Source of the DNA: Euryarchaeota archaeon SM23-78
Lineage (GTDB): Archaea > Nanobdellota > Nanobdellia > Woesearchaeales > SM23-78
DNA length: 32,453 bases
NCBI GenBank assembly: GCA_001595785.1
Contig: LSSJ01000009.1
Coordinates: 1-32,453, forward strand
Reading direction: 5' to 3'
Shown here: piece by piece, positions 6,938 through 16,027 of the stretch
Layout: each line of letters opens with the position of its first letter
Position numbering within the stretch: position 1 is the first letter of the stretch
The notes under the pieces: model-generated
What the model was told of the DNA's origin: nothing
Seen by the model: only the letters and a program-made list of their open reading frames with translations
The model's database searches: none
Made by a program: the position numbers and the translations under genes

Positions 6938-7342
6938 ATGGATAGAGACGAGTTTGCTTTTTCAAGTATTTTATTCTTAGCCTTAGTCTTGTTACTTTAC
7001 TTCATAGGAAGCTCTATTACTGGTCTTACTATCCAAACCATGTATTGTGAGGAAGGTGTGTGCAAGGAGTTCTGCGACTTTTTACCTGATTGTAATGATA
7101 AAACCAAGATTTGTTGTGACAAAGGAGGCTTTGGAGTGTGCGAAGACCCTATTAATTGTGAAAAGTCATATGAGTTCAGCCCAGAAGCAGATATGCAGTT
7201 TGATATTAGCATCAAGCAACCAATTCTTGAAAGCCCTGCTCATATAGATAATAGCAGGATAGGTCTCACAATATTTCTTATTGTACTAGTTGGTATACTT
7301 CTAGGTGTAGGAATACTTCATTTCTTGAAGAGAAGAAAATAG
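6938..7342 (+). CDS. Cys-rich protein with two membrane helices
   Basis: 134 residues. Helix 1 (about 8-30, SILFLALVLLLYFIGSSITG), then a 70-residue outer domain with eight cysteines packed in 40 residues (YCEEGVC, FCDF, DCND, ICCDKGGFGVC, NCEK), then helix 2 (about 106-129) and a basic RRK end. The cysteines suggest a disulphide-stabilised knot; this is pattern only, and no family is recognised. Its topology and ITGLTI segment resemble the smaller protein at 9921 (ITSFTI then a Cys cluster). A TATA-like CTTTATTA at about 6904-6911 gives leaderless spacing. Confidence 0.65.
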   Translation: MDRDEFAFSSILFLALVLLLYFIGSSITGLTIQTMYCEEGVCKEFCDFLPDCNDKTKICCDKGGFGVCEDPINCEKSYEFSPEADMQFDISIKQPILESPAHIDNSRIGLTIFLIVLVGILLGVGILHFLKRRK

Positions 7343-7426
7343 AATTTGCGATATCTTTAAATACTACTTAATCCAAAATTATAATTATATAATAAAAAGT
7401 ATAAAGCATAAAAACGAGGTGTTAAA

Positions 7427-7879
7427 ATGAATAAAAAAGGAATGGCTCTTTCTATAAATACAATCATAATATTAATAATTGCCATTGTTACGCTGGGAAT
7501 AATTCTAGGCTTTATAACAGGCTTCTTCCCAAAGATCTTTGATATTCTTAAAGGTTGGCCCCAGCCTCAATTCCCTGCAACACCAGACAACCCCATCAGC
7601 TTTATACCCATGACAGTTCAAAGAGGCCAAGAAACCAGGATGACCATAGACTTTTACAACAATGAACAAGCCATAGTTCCAGACACAGTAAAGCCTGTGA
7701 TAAACTGCGAGGGAATCACCTCTGTGAATGTGAGAGCATCTGGGTTGAATATACCAGTCGGCTCTTCCAAGGAGTACAGAGCCTTGGTCTCAGTGCCCAC
7801 AGACACAGCAGCCAATGATTACCCCTGCACCATAAAGATAAGCAATACAGAAGACACCTTCTTCATGAAGGTCAAATAA
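7427..7879 (+). CDS. Type IV pilin-like or archaellin-like protein
   Basis: 150 residues. A very short leader MNKKG is followed by MALSINTIIILIIAIVTLG, a class III signal in which PibD should cut after KKG. The rest is a beta-rich outer domain (about residues 50-150) with two cysteines (NCEG and YPCTI), consistent with an immunoglobulin-like CARDB/NEW3-type fold that may join two sheets. AGGTG at 7418-7422 is the ribosome-binding site for the ATG at 7427. It lies among other envelope genes and is the second pilin-like gene of the window. Subunit of a pilus, or a pilin-anchored surface protein. Confidence 0.75.
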   Translation: MNKKGMALSINTIIILIIAIVTLGIILGFITGFFPKIFDILKGWPQPQFPATPDNPISFIPMTVQRGQETRMTIDFYNNEQAIVPDTVKPVINCEGITSVNVRASGLNIPVGSSKEYRALVSVPTDTAANDYPCTIKISNTEDTFFMKVK

Positions 7880-7902
7880 TTTTTTCTTTTATTCTTTAAT
7901 TA
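7880..7902 (+). terminator. T-rich terminator between convergent genes
   Basis: A run of T-rich tracts (TTTTTTCTTTTATTCTTT) begins directly after the stop codon of the pilin-like gene and fills the 28-nt gap to the convergent lonB stop. Oligo-T tracts are the usual archaeal transcription terminators. Confidence 0.5.
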
Positions 7903-7907
7903 TTGCT

Positions 7908-9803
7908 TCACTTACTACTCATAATCTTCTTAAGAACCTGCTGTTTGCCCTTCCAATCAAGAGCTTCTCTTAAAACCTCACTAATGTTATCAACAGGAAT
8001 AATCTTTATCTTCTCAAGCTTCTTTTTATCAATAACAATATCCTGCACATTGCTCTTGGGCACAATCACTTTTTTAATGCCTGCTTCAATGGCTGCCTCT
8101 ACTTTTGAAGAAACTGCTCCAACAGGCAACACTGCTCCTCTAACACTTAAACTACCGGTTAATGCAATGTCCTGCTTAATAGGAATCTTCTTAAGAGCAG
8201 AAATGATACTAGTAGCAACAGCAATACTAGCACTATCACCCTCAACTCCTTCATAGGTCTGCAAGAACTGGACATAGATGTCATACTTACCCTTTATATC
8301 TTGACCAAAGTAACGCTTAATAATAGCACTAACATTAGTGACCGCTTCTTTAGCAATCTCACCCAGCTTACCAGTAGCAATGATTTTCCTCTCCTTACCA
8401 CCAGGGGTTACTTCTGATTCAATAGGAAGAATAATTCCAGAATAAGTACTCCCACTACCAATAACAGCCAAGCCATTAACCCTTCCAATCCTTTTACCAC
8501 TAGTAACAATGACTTCATACTCTTTTTTCCTCTCAATGTATTGATCAGCTATTTGCTCTTCAAGACTCCTAGCAATAACCTTTGCCCTGATAATATGTTT
8601 TTTCTCAACAACCCTTGCTCCTTGTTCAACAGCAAGGTCACCAGCAGCTCTTATCAAACCTCCGAGCTCCCTGAAAATAAGACTAAGATGACCTTTTCTA
8701 TTAGCCCTTCTCCTAGCCTCCTCAAGAATATAATCAACAGCATCCTTGCTAAAATGAGGAATCTTCTTATCCTTATTCACTTCCTGAGCAACAAAAACAG
8801 CATACTTCCACTGGTTCTCCTTGGTGTCAGGAATAGTCTCCTTCATATAAACCTCATAACCATAACCCCTAATCCTGCTCCTCAAAGCAGGGTGCATGCG
8901 CTTAACAGTCTCCATGTTACCAGCAGCCACAAGAATGAAGTTGCAAGGCACAGGCTCAGTTCTAACCATTGCACCTGCACTACGCTCGCTCTGACCAGTA
9001 ATAGCATACTTGCCTTCTTGCAAAGATGTTAGAAGCTCTTGCTGAGTATGAGGTTGAAGAGTGGCAATCTCATCAACAAACAAAACACCCATGTTAGCCT
9101 TATGAATCATGCCAGCAACTATTCTTTCATGAGCAGGAGTGCCCAGACCACCGCTCTGAAAAGGATCATGAAGCACATCTCCTAAGAGTGCACCTGCATG
9201 AGCACCAGTAGCGTCAAGAAAAGGAGCATTCTTCTTCTTGAAATTATCAACAATAACCTTGGGCACACTATTCTTACCCTGCTGCAAACCGGCTCTTTTG
9301 CCCATGGTCACAGAAAGCATAACCACAACAGCAATAGCAATAAAAGTAACCATTGAAGAAGCATATATAATCGCATTAGCAGTCTCTCCAAGCTGAAAAT
9401 AATTAACCCTCCACATCCAGTAAGGGATGAGCAGAGCAGCAATAAGAATAATCCATATCAAGATATTCTGGCCCCTGAACAAGCCAGCACTCTGAACCCT
9501 AGCCCTAGCCACAATATCCCTGCCCTGACCAGCAGGAGCAGCTCTTATAAGAGGGGTGTTTTCATCATTAGGGTTTTGAAAAGCAAGAACATCCACCAAT
9601 TTCTCCTTAGGAAGCAGTTCTGCCAAGGCCACGCCAAGCATGCTCTTACCAGTACCAGGTTCCCCGATTAATAAGACATGACGCCTCTGCTTACTAGCCT
9701 TCTTAATAACATCAACAGCCTCTTCCTGGCCAATAACCTGATCCACAATCCTCTGAGAAGTCTTAATCTCAGCAGTGGTCCTGAATTTAAACTCACCAAC
9801 CAT
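7908..9803 (-). CDS. lonB: Archaeal membrane-anchored ATP-dependent protease LonB
   Basis: 631 residues, full length for LonB. Order: AAA+ start, Walker A GEPGTGKS (47-54), an insertion with two membrane helices (about 113-130 and 144-167), Walker B LFVDE (241-245), the rest of the AAA+ module to about 420, and a Lon protease domain with the catalytic dyad Ser524 (EGDSAS) and Lys567 (AVSSKVEAA). It degrades unfolded and regulatory proteins at the cytoplasmic membrane and is usually the main membrane protease of archaea, which lack FtsH. GGTGA six to seven nt before the ATG at 9803 fixes the start. It is divergent from the 9921 gene. Confidence 0.97.
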   Translation of the reverse strand: MVGEFKFRTTAEIKTSQRIVDQVIGQEEAVDVIKKASKQRRHVLLIGEPGTGKSMLGVALAELLPKEKLVDVLAFQNPNDENTPLIRAAPAGQGRDIVARARVQSAGLFRGQNILIWIILIAALLIPYWMWRVNYFQLGETANAIIYASSMVTFIAIAVVVMLSVTMGKRAGLQQGKNSVPKVIVDNFKKKNAPFLDATGAHAGALLGDVLHDPFQSGGLGTPAHERIVAGMIHKANMGVLFVDEIATLQPHTQQELLTSLQEGKYAITGQSERSAGAMVRTEPVPCNFILVAAGNMETVKRMHPALRSRIRGYGYEVYMKETIPDTKENQWKYAVFVAQEVNKDKKIPHFSKDAVDYILEEARRRANRKGHLSLIFRELGGLIRAAGDLAVEQGARVVEKKHIIRAKVIARSLEEQIADQYIERKKEYEVIVTSGKRIGRVNGLAVIGSGSTYSGIILPIESEVTPGGKERKIIATGKLGEIAKEAVTNVSAIIKRYFGQDIKGKYDIYVQFLQTYEGVEGDSASIAVATSIISALKKIPIKQDIALTGSLSVRGAVLPVGAVSSKVEAAIEAGIKKVIVPKSNVQDIVIDKKKLEKIKIIPVDNISEVLREALDWKGKQQVLKKIMSSK

Positions 9804-9843
9804 AATACACTCACCGTAATAGTCGAAAGAGAATGAGGGGATG

Positions 9844-9898
9844 TTTATAAAGGTTACTCATATAAAAAAGATTATTAAAATCAGCAACCTTTAAATAC
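9844..9898. promoter_or_regulatory. Divergent promoters of lonB and the 9921 gene
   Basis: The minus-strand promoter reads AACCTTTATAAAC (9843-9855) and the plus-strand promoter AACCTTTAAATAC (9887-9899). They form an inverted pair with identical AACCTTTA cores. The lonB transcript would start near 9822, leaving a leader with GGTGA. The plus transcript would start at about 9920, directly at the ATG at 9921. Confidence 0.6.
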
Positions 9899-9920
9899 TA
9901 TTAAATCAAAAATGCTTATT

Positions 9921-10232
9921 ATGAGACTTCCAATGCTCTTATTAATATTATTCACTCTTTTTGGCATCTTCTTATTAAAAGGAGGCATCACTAGTTTTAC
10001 TATAGCTGAGAATTGCTGCTTTCCTCCTGATTGCCCTCCTGAGGATATGTGCTCAGAGGTTAGTGCTACTTTTGAAGCACCCGCCACTTTAACCTTAGAG
10101 GATAGTAGTGCTCTTACAATAACAGGCGTGTTAATAATATTTATTTCTTTGTTCATGATGGGAGGCTATTTTAAGAGAAGGATTGATGAAATAAAGGAAG
10201 AGTCAAAACAAGAAGAGCCACTAAAACCATAG
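9921..10232 (+). CDS. Small Cys-containing protein with two membrane helices
   Basis: 103 residues from the ATG at 9921, preferred over the in-frame ATG at 9912 because the TATA box centre (about 9894) puts the transcript start at 9920-9921. Helix 1 (LPMLLLILFTLFGIFLL), a short outer loop with CCFPPDCPPEDMC, a Thr/Ala-rich stretch, helix 2 (ALTITGVLIIFISLFMMGG), then a charged cytoplasmic tail (KRRIDEIKEE). Organisation resembles the 6938 protein. Unknown function; probably envelope. Confidence 0.6.
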   Translation: MRLPMLLLILFTLFGIFLLKGGITSFTIAENCCFPPDCPPEDMCSEVSATFEAPATLTLEDSSALTITGVLIIFISLFMMGGYFKRRIDEIKEESKQEEPLKP

Positions 10233-10285
10233 AATTTTTTATAGTATAACAAATTTTATAAGCCTAATACTGTTCTCTTTTTTAT

Positions 10286-11134
10286 ATGAATGAGATTGAA
10301 GAATACATTCAAAACCAAAGAGAAACAATAAATAAAATAATTAAATCTGATTTAAAAGAAGAATTCTTATCAGATTATATTCATCACCAAGCAGCAGCTT
10401 ACACTGTTTATCCACAAGGACGCAGATATAGAAGCATGTTGAGTTTAGAGTTATACCAGATGCTAGGAGGAGATAAACCAAACTTCTTGAAAAGCATTGC
10501 TGGGCTTGAATTCATACATCACGCATCCCTAATATTTGATGACCTTCCTTGCATGGATAATTCTAATAAACGCAAAGGTAAAGAAACAACACATGAAAAA
10601 TACGGAGAAGACACAGCCATACTTACAGGACTATACCTATATAATCGAGGTAGAAAACTAATTTTTAAGAACGCCTACCAACACCTTGATAACACAGACG
10701 AAGTAGAGATGCTGGTTTATGATATGACTGATAAGATGCTCATAGGACAAGAAACAGATTTAAGAAAAGAAAAAAGCAATATGGAACTTTTAGACTCAAT
10801 GTACAAGAAAAACATATTGTTTCACCTAGCTAGTGTGCTACCTGCTTATCTTTTAAAAAATAAAGAAAACCTAAGGAATCTGGATATGATAGGGGTTAAT
10901 CTATCCATTGGCTACCAATTATTTGATGACTTAAGAGATTATGAAGGCAACCCTCAAATCACTGGAAAGCCTGTAAATGTAGATTCTGACAATTCTATTA
11001 ATAGGTTAGGACCTGATACTGTTAAAAAGAGCCTTATTGAAAAGAAAAAAATGATAATTGATAATCTAAGAGAAATCCAGCCTGATTCTAAGCTTGAGCA
11101 GATAATAGAGTATATGCTGACCAAGCCATCATAG
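10286..11134 (+). CDS. Trans-prenyl diphosphate synthase (FPP/GGPP synthase family)
   Basis: 282 residues. It condenses isopentenyl diphosphate with allylic diphosphates, giving the C15-C20 chains needed for archaeal lipids. First Asp-rich motif DDLPCMD (Asp85, Asp86, Asp91) has the DDx4D spacing of bacterial IspA/plant-type enzymes instead of the DDx2D common in archaea. GQETDL and the second motif QLFDDLRD (Asp214, Asp215, Asp218) are intact. The usual GGKRxRP motif is QGRRYRSM. The residues before motif 1 (AGLEFIHHASLI) set chain length, which cannot be decided by eye. A TATA-like TTTTATAAG at about 10253-10261 gives leaderless spacing. Confidence 0.88.
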   Translation: MNEIEEYIQNQRETINKIIKSDLKEEFLSDYIHHQAAAYTVYPQGRRYRSMLSLELYQMLGGDKPNFLKSIAGLEFIHHASLIFDDLPCMDNSNKRKGKETTHEKYGEDTAILTGLYLYNRGRKLIFKNAYQHLDNTDEVEMLVYDMTDKMLIGQETDLRKEKSNMELLDSMYKKNILFHLASVLPAYLLKNKENLRNLDMIGVNLSIGYQLFDDLRDYEGNPQITGKPVNVDSDNSINRLGPDTVKKSLIEKKKMIIDNLREIQPDSKLEQIIEYMLTKPS

Positions 11135-11178
11135 TATTTATGATAACTTTTTTAAACAATTCTAAATAATCTTTTGCT

Positions 11179-11856
11179 ATGAAACTAGCAGTCTTGTTTT
11201 CAGGAGGCAAAGACTCAGTCTATGCCTTGTACAAAGCCATGGAAAAAAAAGGGGTTGTGTGCTTGATTACTATTATTTCTAAGAATAAGGAGAGTTATAT
11301 GTTCCACACACCAAACATAGATTTAACAGAACTCCAAGCCCAAGCCATAGGCTTGCAAATAATTAAAAAAATTACAAAGGGAAAGAAAGAAGAAGAGCTT
11401 GAAGACTTAAAAGCAGCAATAAAGCAAGCAAAAGAAAAATTTGGTATTAAAGGAGTTGTATCAGGAGCATTTGCATCTGTTTATCAAAAAGAAAGAATTG
11501 AGAAGATATGCAAGGAACTAGATCTTAAATGCTTTAGCCCTTTATGGGGAAAAAACCCTGAAAAACTAATGAGAGAAATGATAGCTAATGGTTTTAAGTT
11601 TATTCTTTCAAGCATAGCAGCACTTGGACTTGATGAATCCTGGCTAGGTAGAGTTATAACTAATGAAGATATAGATAAGTTAGTAGAATTAAACAAAAAA
11701 ATTGGTATACACATAGCCTTTGAAGGAGGAGAAGCAGAGACATTGATGATAGATGGACCAATATTCAAGAAAAAGATAAAGATAATAAAAGCAGAGAAGA
11801 AAATGGAGAACGAGCATACAGGGATTTATGAGATTATAAAGGCAGAATTACAATGA
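11179..11856 (+). CDS. dph6: Diphthine-ammonia ligase (Dph6-type ATP pyrophosphatase)
   Basis: 225 residues, the length of archaeal MJ0570-type proteins. PP-loop SGGKDS at residues 8-13 binds ATP; SYMFHTPN and GLDESWLGR are family signatures; AFEGGEAETLMIDGPIF near the C-terminus is the Dph6-specific signature. The enzyme adenylates diphthine on elongation factor aEF2 and converts it to the amide, the last step of diphthamide formation. No dph2 or dph5 gene is seen here. A TATA-like TTTTTTAAAC at about 11150-11158 predicts a leaderless transcript at the ATG. Confidence 0.92.
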   Translation: MKLAVLFSGGKDSVYALYKAMEKKGVVCLITIISKNKESYMFHTPNIDLTELQAQAIGLQIIKKITKGKKEEELEDLKAAIKQAKEKFGIKGVVSGAFASVYQKERIEKICKELDLKCFSPLWGKNPEKLMREMIANGFKFILSSIAALGLDESWLGRVITNEDIDKLVELNKKIGIHIAFEGGEAETLMIDGPIFKKKIKIIKAEKKMENEHTGIYEIIKAELQ

Positions 11857-11919
11857 TTTCGTAATCTATCCGCTTTTATTGAGCTGTAATTTATAAACAA
11901 CTTCTAAAAAACAAAGCCT

Positions 11920-12258
11920 ATGAAGGACTCCTTACTCCTAAGAATAGCTTTGATAACCAGCATCATAGGATTAGGAGCATTAGCACTAATCTTATCAACC
12001 ACTGGCTTGCAAGAAATAGATATATCTGAGGCAAAAGAGTTAGAAGAAGACACGACTATTAAGATAACAGGAACAATTGAAAGAGTGACTAATAAAGAAG
12101 ACTTTGCAATTATTAATATAAGAAAAGAAGAAGAAATAACAGTGATAATATTTGATAATGTGGATATTAGTAAAGGTCAAAGAGTAGAGATTACTGGAAA
12201 AACTCAAGAGTATAAAGGGGAAAAAGAAATAATAGCAGACAAGATTATTATAAAGTAA
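11920..12258 (+). CDS. Membrane-anchored OB-fold protein
   Basis: 112 residues. An N-terminal helix (about 6-28, LLLRIALITSIIGLGALALIL) anchors a single small beta-barrel: TTIKITGTIERVTNKEDFAIINI, EEITVIIFDN, GQRVEITGKTQEYKGEKEIIADKI, the pattern of nucleic acid-binding-type OB folds. With its membrane anchor it may bind ligand or nucleic acid at the cell surface; no more can be said. TATA at about 11888-11896 predicts a leaderless mRNA. Its stop lies 3 nt from the convergent BtpA-family gene. Confidence 0.7.
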   Translation: MKDSLLLRIALITSIIGLGALALILSTTGLQEIDISEAKELEEDTTIKITGTIERVTNKEDFAIINIRKEEEITVIIFDNVDISKGQRVEITGKTQEYKGEKEIIADKIIIK

Positions 12259-12261
12259 GAT

Positions 12262-13017
12262 CTATTCTTTGTGTTCTCTGGCTTTTTTTACAACACTCAT
12301 AAAATCTCTGACTCTGTATTTATCTACCTCGTTGTGAGTATCATCATTTTCCTTAAGTGAGGTCCCAACAATAGCTCCATCTGCCATGATTAATTGTTCA
12401 TAAGCATTTTCAGGAGTCAGACCAGCTCCAACTATTAGCGGATGTTTTCCTAGCATTTTTCTGAAATACTTTATTTTTTCTAAAGGAGTCTCTTTGCCTG
12501 TAGCTTCACCTGTTACCACAATTGCTTCTGCTCTTTGTACTCCTTGTTTTAAATCTTCTTCAAGGTTTGAACCTGCTACAGGCGTAAAATACTTTGGATG
12601 AACTCCTCCAAGCACGATTATATCTTGGAATTGTTTTTTTAGATTAGAATATGCCTTAAAATCTAATTCTCCTTCAACATATCTTCCTGCAACATAGTCT
12701 AACTGGATAAAGTCTGCATTGTATTCAGCAGCCATTGGAAGAGATAATTGAAATTCATTAGGTAGAACATTAACTCCTATAATTATATTTATTTTGAGTT
12801 TGGAAACAACTTTTAATGTATGAATCACAGCTTCTAATAAACCATGATAATTTTCAATGATAGCGCCGTCAATCCCTTCTTGTTCAAAGATCTTAAGTTC
12901 TTTAATAGCCCTTTTAACAGGATCAAAACCAGCCAAATGAATCATACCCAGGATAGGCTTGTTATTAAAAACCTCATTAAATCTGCTATTAAGTTTCATT
13001 TGAGTTAGGAATAGCAT
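12262..13017 (-). CDS. BtpA/SgcQ-family TIM-barrel protein
   Basis: 251 residues. KPILGMIHLAGFDPV matches the GMIHLxPLPG start of the BtpA family, then GIDGAIIENYHG, NIIIGVNVLPNEFQLSLPMAA, FIQLDYVAGRY, AEAIVVTGEATGKETPLEKI and DGAIVGTSLKEN are barrel signatures of the same family. BtpA was named for photosystem I biogenesis in cyanobacteria, but most members are uncharacterised barrel enzymes that probably bind a phosphorylated ligand. Met7 (12999) is an alternative start, equally consistent with a TATA-like motif at 13024-13031. The function here is unknown. Confidence 0.82.
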   Translation of the reverse strand: MLFLTQMKLNSRFNEVFNNKPILGMIHLAGFDPVKRAIKELKIFEQEGIDGAIIENYHGLLEAVIHTLKVVSKLKINIIIGVNVLPNEFQLSLPMAAEYNADFIQLDYVAGRYVEGELDFKAYSNLKKQFQDIIVLGGVHPKYFTPVAGSNLEEDLKQGVQRAEAIVVTGEATGKETPLEKIKYFRKMLGKHPLIVGAGLTPENAYEQLIMADGAIVGTSLKENDDTHNEVDKYRVRDFMSVVKKAREHKE

Positions 13018-13128
13018 ATTATTAATAAATCTTTAGTAAATCTTTTTATCTTAAGAGAAACATTTATAAAATCCTCTTTTCTCTCATATTTCTAATTCAG
13101 AGCATTATAGTTAAGGGGGTGTGATTTA

Positions 13129-14304
13129 TTGGCTGCTAAGAAGGATTTTGTTCTTGAATGGGATAAAGCCCTAGGCTTCAGAGGAGACCCTTTTGTTGAC
13201 AAGATATTTGCTCCTATCAACAGATTTCTTGTTAATAGAAAGGACGAGAAGGAGAAGCTTAACTGGTTCTTTATAAAGCATTACTTTTATGGAGCAATGG
13301 TTGGAGAGCAAGGAGTGGGCAAGACCACCATGCTTAAATGGCTTGAGGGTAGGCTTGAAAGGTATAACAGGATTCACGCAGTCTACATTAATGCAGCTGT
13401 TTTCAAGGAACAGGTTAATATCCTACATAAAATGGCAGAGCCCTTATTGTCCTGGTATGAGAAAAACTTTTCCAAGCCTCATAAGAAATTATTAAGCTCT
13501 GAATTCATGGCTTTCCTTAAGAAAAAACTAGGGCATAAATCTGTTGCTCTGCTCTTAGACAATGCGCATCACCTCACAGAAAAGAACCTTGAACTTATAA
13601 AGAGCCTGAAAAAAGAGGATTTAAAACTCCAAGTAATAGTTGCAAGCACGCCTAAAGAGTATGAGAAGAGCAGATTAGCAGAGATAGGAAATGATGAGCT
13701 AAGCATAACTCTCAGAAGACTCACCTTTGAAGAAGCAAAAGAGATGATTGCCATAAGGATAAGAGCCTTTGGTGGTAGAGGCATCTATCCCTTCTCAGAG
13801 GAGGAATTAAAAGAGATGTATGAAAAGGCTGATAAAAACCCAAGAGAGCTCTTAAAGATATGTCGTGATGAGGCTATTAAGATACTCATACACAAAGGAG
13901 AGCTGCTTAAGAAGAAGGCTGCTGAGGCAAGACAAGCAAAACCTTTAAAAACCAAGCATGAGAAGAGCAAGATTAGTGATGAAAAAGTGGATATCAAGAT
14001 AAGAAAAGCAACTGAGGAAGAGGTTGAAGAGGATAAAGAAGAGCAGAAGAAGAGGTTTAGGATAAGGTTTGATTTCAGAAAAGAAGAGGACGAACCCAAA
14101 AAAGTGCATCATGTTCATGCTAAAAAAGAGGAGAGAAGAGCAATTCATGATGAGGAGCACAAGCAAAAGCTGCTTAACCAGATGAGTAGCACCAGTCCAA
14201 GAAGGAAACCCAAAGAACCTGAAAAAAAGGAGAAAGATGAGGAGGACATGTCTGAGACTGATAAACTCCTTAAAGAGCTTGCAGAAGAGTTTGAGGTGGA
14301 TTGA
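13129..14304 (+). CDS. AAA+/ORC-like P-loop ATPase with a long charged tail
   Basis: 391 residues starting with TTG at 13129, which follows GGGGGTG at 13115-13121. Walker A GEQGVGKTT (about residues 60-68). The presumed Walker B is LLLDNAHHL, with Asn where most AAA+ proteins have Glu. Sensor-1-like VIVASTP follows, then a helical lid (LTFEEAKEMIAIRIRAFGG) and a winged-helix-like NPRELLKICRDEAI. This layout resembles ExeA/GspA and Orc1/Cdc6-like STAND-type ATPases. From about residue 265 the protein is a very charged Lys/Glu-rich, probably disordered or coiled tail. It is followed after 80 nt by the Cys-rich surface protein, so a role in envelope assembly is possible but unproven. Confidence 0.75.
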   Translation: MAAKKDFVLEWDKALGFRGDPFVDKIFAPINRFLVNRKDEKEKLNWFFIKHYFYGAMVGEQGVGKTTMLKWLEGRLERYNRIHAVYINAAVFKEQVNILHKMAEPLLSWYEKNFSKPHKKLLSSEFMAFLKKKLGHKSVALLLDNAHHLTEKNLELIKSLKKEDLKLQVIVASTPKEYEKSRLAEIGNDELSITLRRLTFEEAKEMIAIRIRAFGGRGIYPFSEEELKEMYEKADKNPRELLKICRDEAIKILIHKGELLKKKAAEARQAKPLKTKHEKSKISDEKVDIKIRKATEEEVEEDKEEQKKRFRIRFDFRKEEDEPKKVHHVHAKKEERRAIHDEEHKQKLLNQMSSTSPRRKPKEPEKKEKDEEDMSETDKLLKELAEEFEVD

Positions 14305-14384
14305 ATACTTTTTCTGAGCACAACATTTATAAAAACATTTATATATTAAGAATTAATCTTAAAAATAAGAGAGGTAGTGATACT

Positions 14385-15239
14385 ATGGAAGGAGTTGAGA
14401 TTGTTATCCGCCCAAGACATCTTGAAAGACTTGGTTTTAGCCTTGTAATCATAGCATTAGCGGTTCTCTTAATCCTTAAATGGAATGCAGGTACTTGTGT
14501 GATTGCTGATAATGAGACAACAACCACTCCAACTGCACAGACAGGTTTGAATGAGACTAATCAAACCCTTAATGCTACTCAGGAAGAAGACCTTCTTTGT
14601 ACTAATAATGTGAAAGACCAGGATGAAACTGATGTTGATTGTGGGGGAGACAATTGTGATCCTTGCCCTGAGTTTAAGAACTGTAATATTGATTCTGATT
14701 GTGAGTCAGGCTACTGTCATGAGCATATCAAGTGCCTCACACCTACGTGTGATGATAATGTAAAGAATCAGGGAGAAACCAATATTGATTGTGGAGGGCC
14801 TTGTAAGAATACTAAAGGAGAGTACTTTTATGATGGTGAATGCCATACAGAGCCTAAACCAGAGTACTCTGGCAGAGTAGAACTAACCATAATTGATGTG
14901 GACACCTCTGTTAATGAGGTTTCTGGGTTTGCAAGGATTGATAGTTTGAAGTTTATGGTTGAGAATGGCAAAGAAACCAATGTGCTCTTAACAGCGAATA
15001 TATATGCAAGGGATAGACATGGACAACCTTATTATGAGAGCTCAATAACTGGTGATGAGATAGCTGTTTCCTCAGTAGAAATACCTCTGTTAAGCCCAGG
15101 GGAGAGTCATACAGAAACAGTTGAGATTAAGAGGACGCTTACAGAGACAGAGCCTGATGAGGAGTACCAGCTTGTTATTGAGTTGTTAGATGAAGATGAC
15201 GAGGTGGTGAGAAGAGCAACCTGGGAGAATACTCAGTAA
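14385..15239 (+). CDS. Membrane-anchored Cys-rich surface protein
   Basis: 284 residues from the ATG at 14385; AGGTAGTGA upstream acts as ribosome-binding site and a TATA (ACATTTATATA) lies at about 14334-14346. An in-frame ATG at 14301 overlaps the previous gene and precedes the promoter, so it is rejected. A short basic N-terminus (RPRHLERLG) and one helix (FSLVIIALAVLLIL) are followed by a Thr/Asn linker. Two copies of a repeat then appear: CTNNVKDQDETDVDCGG and CDDNVKNQGETNIDCGG, each followed by clustered cysteines (16 or so within 90 residues). The C-terminal 110 residues form a beta domain (ELTIIDVDTSVNEV, EYQLVIELLDEDDEVV). Probably a surface or adhesion protein. Confidence 0.75.
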   Translation: MEGVEIVIRPRHLERLGFSLVIIALAVLLILKWNAGTCVIADNETTTTPTAQTGLNETNQTLNATQEEDLLCTNNVKDQDETDVDCGGDNCDPCPEFKNCNIDSDCESGYCHEHIKCLTPTCDDNVKNQGETNIDCGGPCKNTKGEYFYDGECHTEPKPEYSGRVELTIIDVDTSVNEVSGFARIDSLKFMVENGKETNVLLTANIYARDRHGQPYYESSITGDEIAVSSVEIPLLSPGESHTETVEIKRTLTETEPDEEYQLVIELLDEDDEVVRRATWENTQ

Positions 15240-15257
15240 AGATTATTTTATTTTAAA

Positions 15258-15989
15258 TTATTCTTTCTGCTTTATTTTTAATAACTTTAATATCTCACCA
15301 ATAGTGCCGTCAAAAAGTGCTTCTGCAGCATATCCTGGTTTTTTCTTGTTCAGCTTATTGACCAGTTTTGATATGGCTAGGTTGTACTCCCACTCTATGC
15401 TTACCATTTTTCGTACAATAGAAGAAAGCGATATTTGAAAAGGAGTGTAATCCATTTTTGAATTATACTCTGGTTCTAGTTTTTCATCAACTGATTTGAA
15501 TTGCTTAATAATTTCTTCTTTTTGTTTTTTAAAATTCTTAATCCCAAGATTATTATGAGTATCTGTTATATAATCAATTGCTCTGAGTACTAGCTCTTTT
15601 GCTTTGTTAGGTGCTGGCGGGATAACTGTGTTAGAGATGTCCTGAGTATACCTGGTTGAAAGGATAGGTACTGCTATCTTGTCTCCGAGATCATTTATAG
15701 CTCCTCCTTTATCCAGAGTGCAAATATCTCCTACCTTATATGGTTCTCTTCCTATACATGAGATTGCACTGCTCCATTTATACATCTCATTAGCATATTC
15801 TTGGATTCGCTTTGCATCAGCATCATTCTTTACATACTTAATATACTTACTTGTAACAGAATAAGCAGTCAGAGCCAAACCAATAGTACCAGCAGCTCTT
15901 CCAAACACACGTCCTGTTCTGCCAAATAATTTTGAACCAGTGCTTACTACTTTTTCAATACTTTGGTTTTTAAGAGAGCTAACTACCAT
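15258..15989 (-). CDS. Hypothetical protein with one hydrophobic segment
   Basis: 243 residues. Residues 1-30 are basic and amphipathic (SLKNQSIEKVVSTGSKLFGR), residues 30-45 (GRAAGTIGLALTAYSV) form a weak glycine-rich helix that may enter the membrane, and the rest is charged and mainly helical with ISCIGREPYKVGDICTLD holding two cysteines. GAGG seven nt before the ATG supports the start. No family is recognised. The promoter region contains an 11-bp-arm palindrome at 16028-16051. Confidence 0.6.
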   Translation of the reverse strand: MVVSSLKNQSIEKVVSTGSKLFGRTGRVFGRAAGTIGLALTAYSVTSKYIKYVKNDADAKRIQEYANEMYKWSSAISCIGREPYKVGDICTLDKGGAINDLGDKIAVPILSTRYTQDISNTVIPPAPNKAKELVLRAIDYITDTHNNLGIKNFKKQKEEIIKQFKSVDEKLEPEYNSKMDYTPFQISLSSIVRKMVSIEWEYNLAISKLVNKLNKKKPGYAAEALFDGTIGEILKLLKIKQKE

Positions 15990-16027
15990 TTTTATTCCTC
16001 TTTAGTAATAAGTAAGTTAGATGTAAA

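Noticed and set aside
7903-9032. Plus-strand frames opposite lonB
   Set aside because: They are shadows of the very well supported LonB reading frame.
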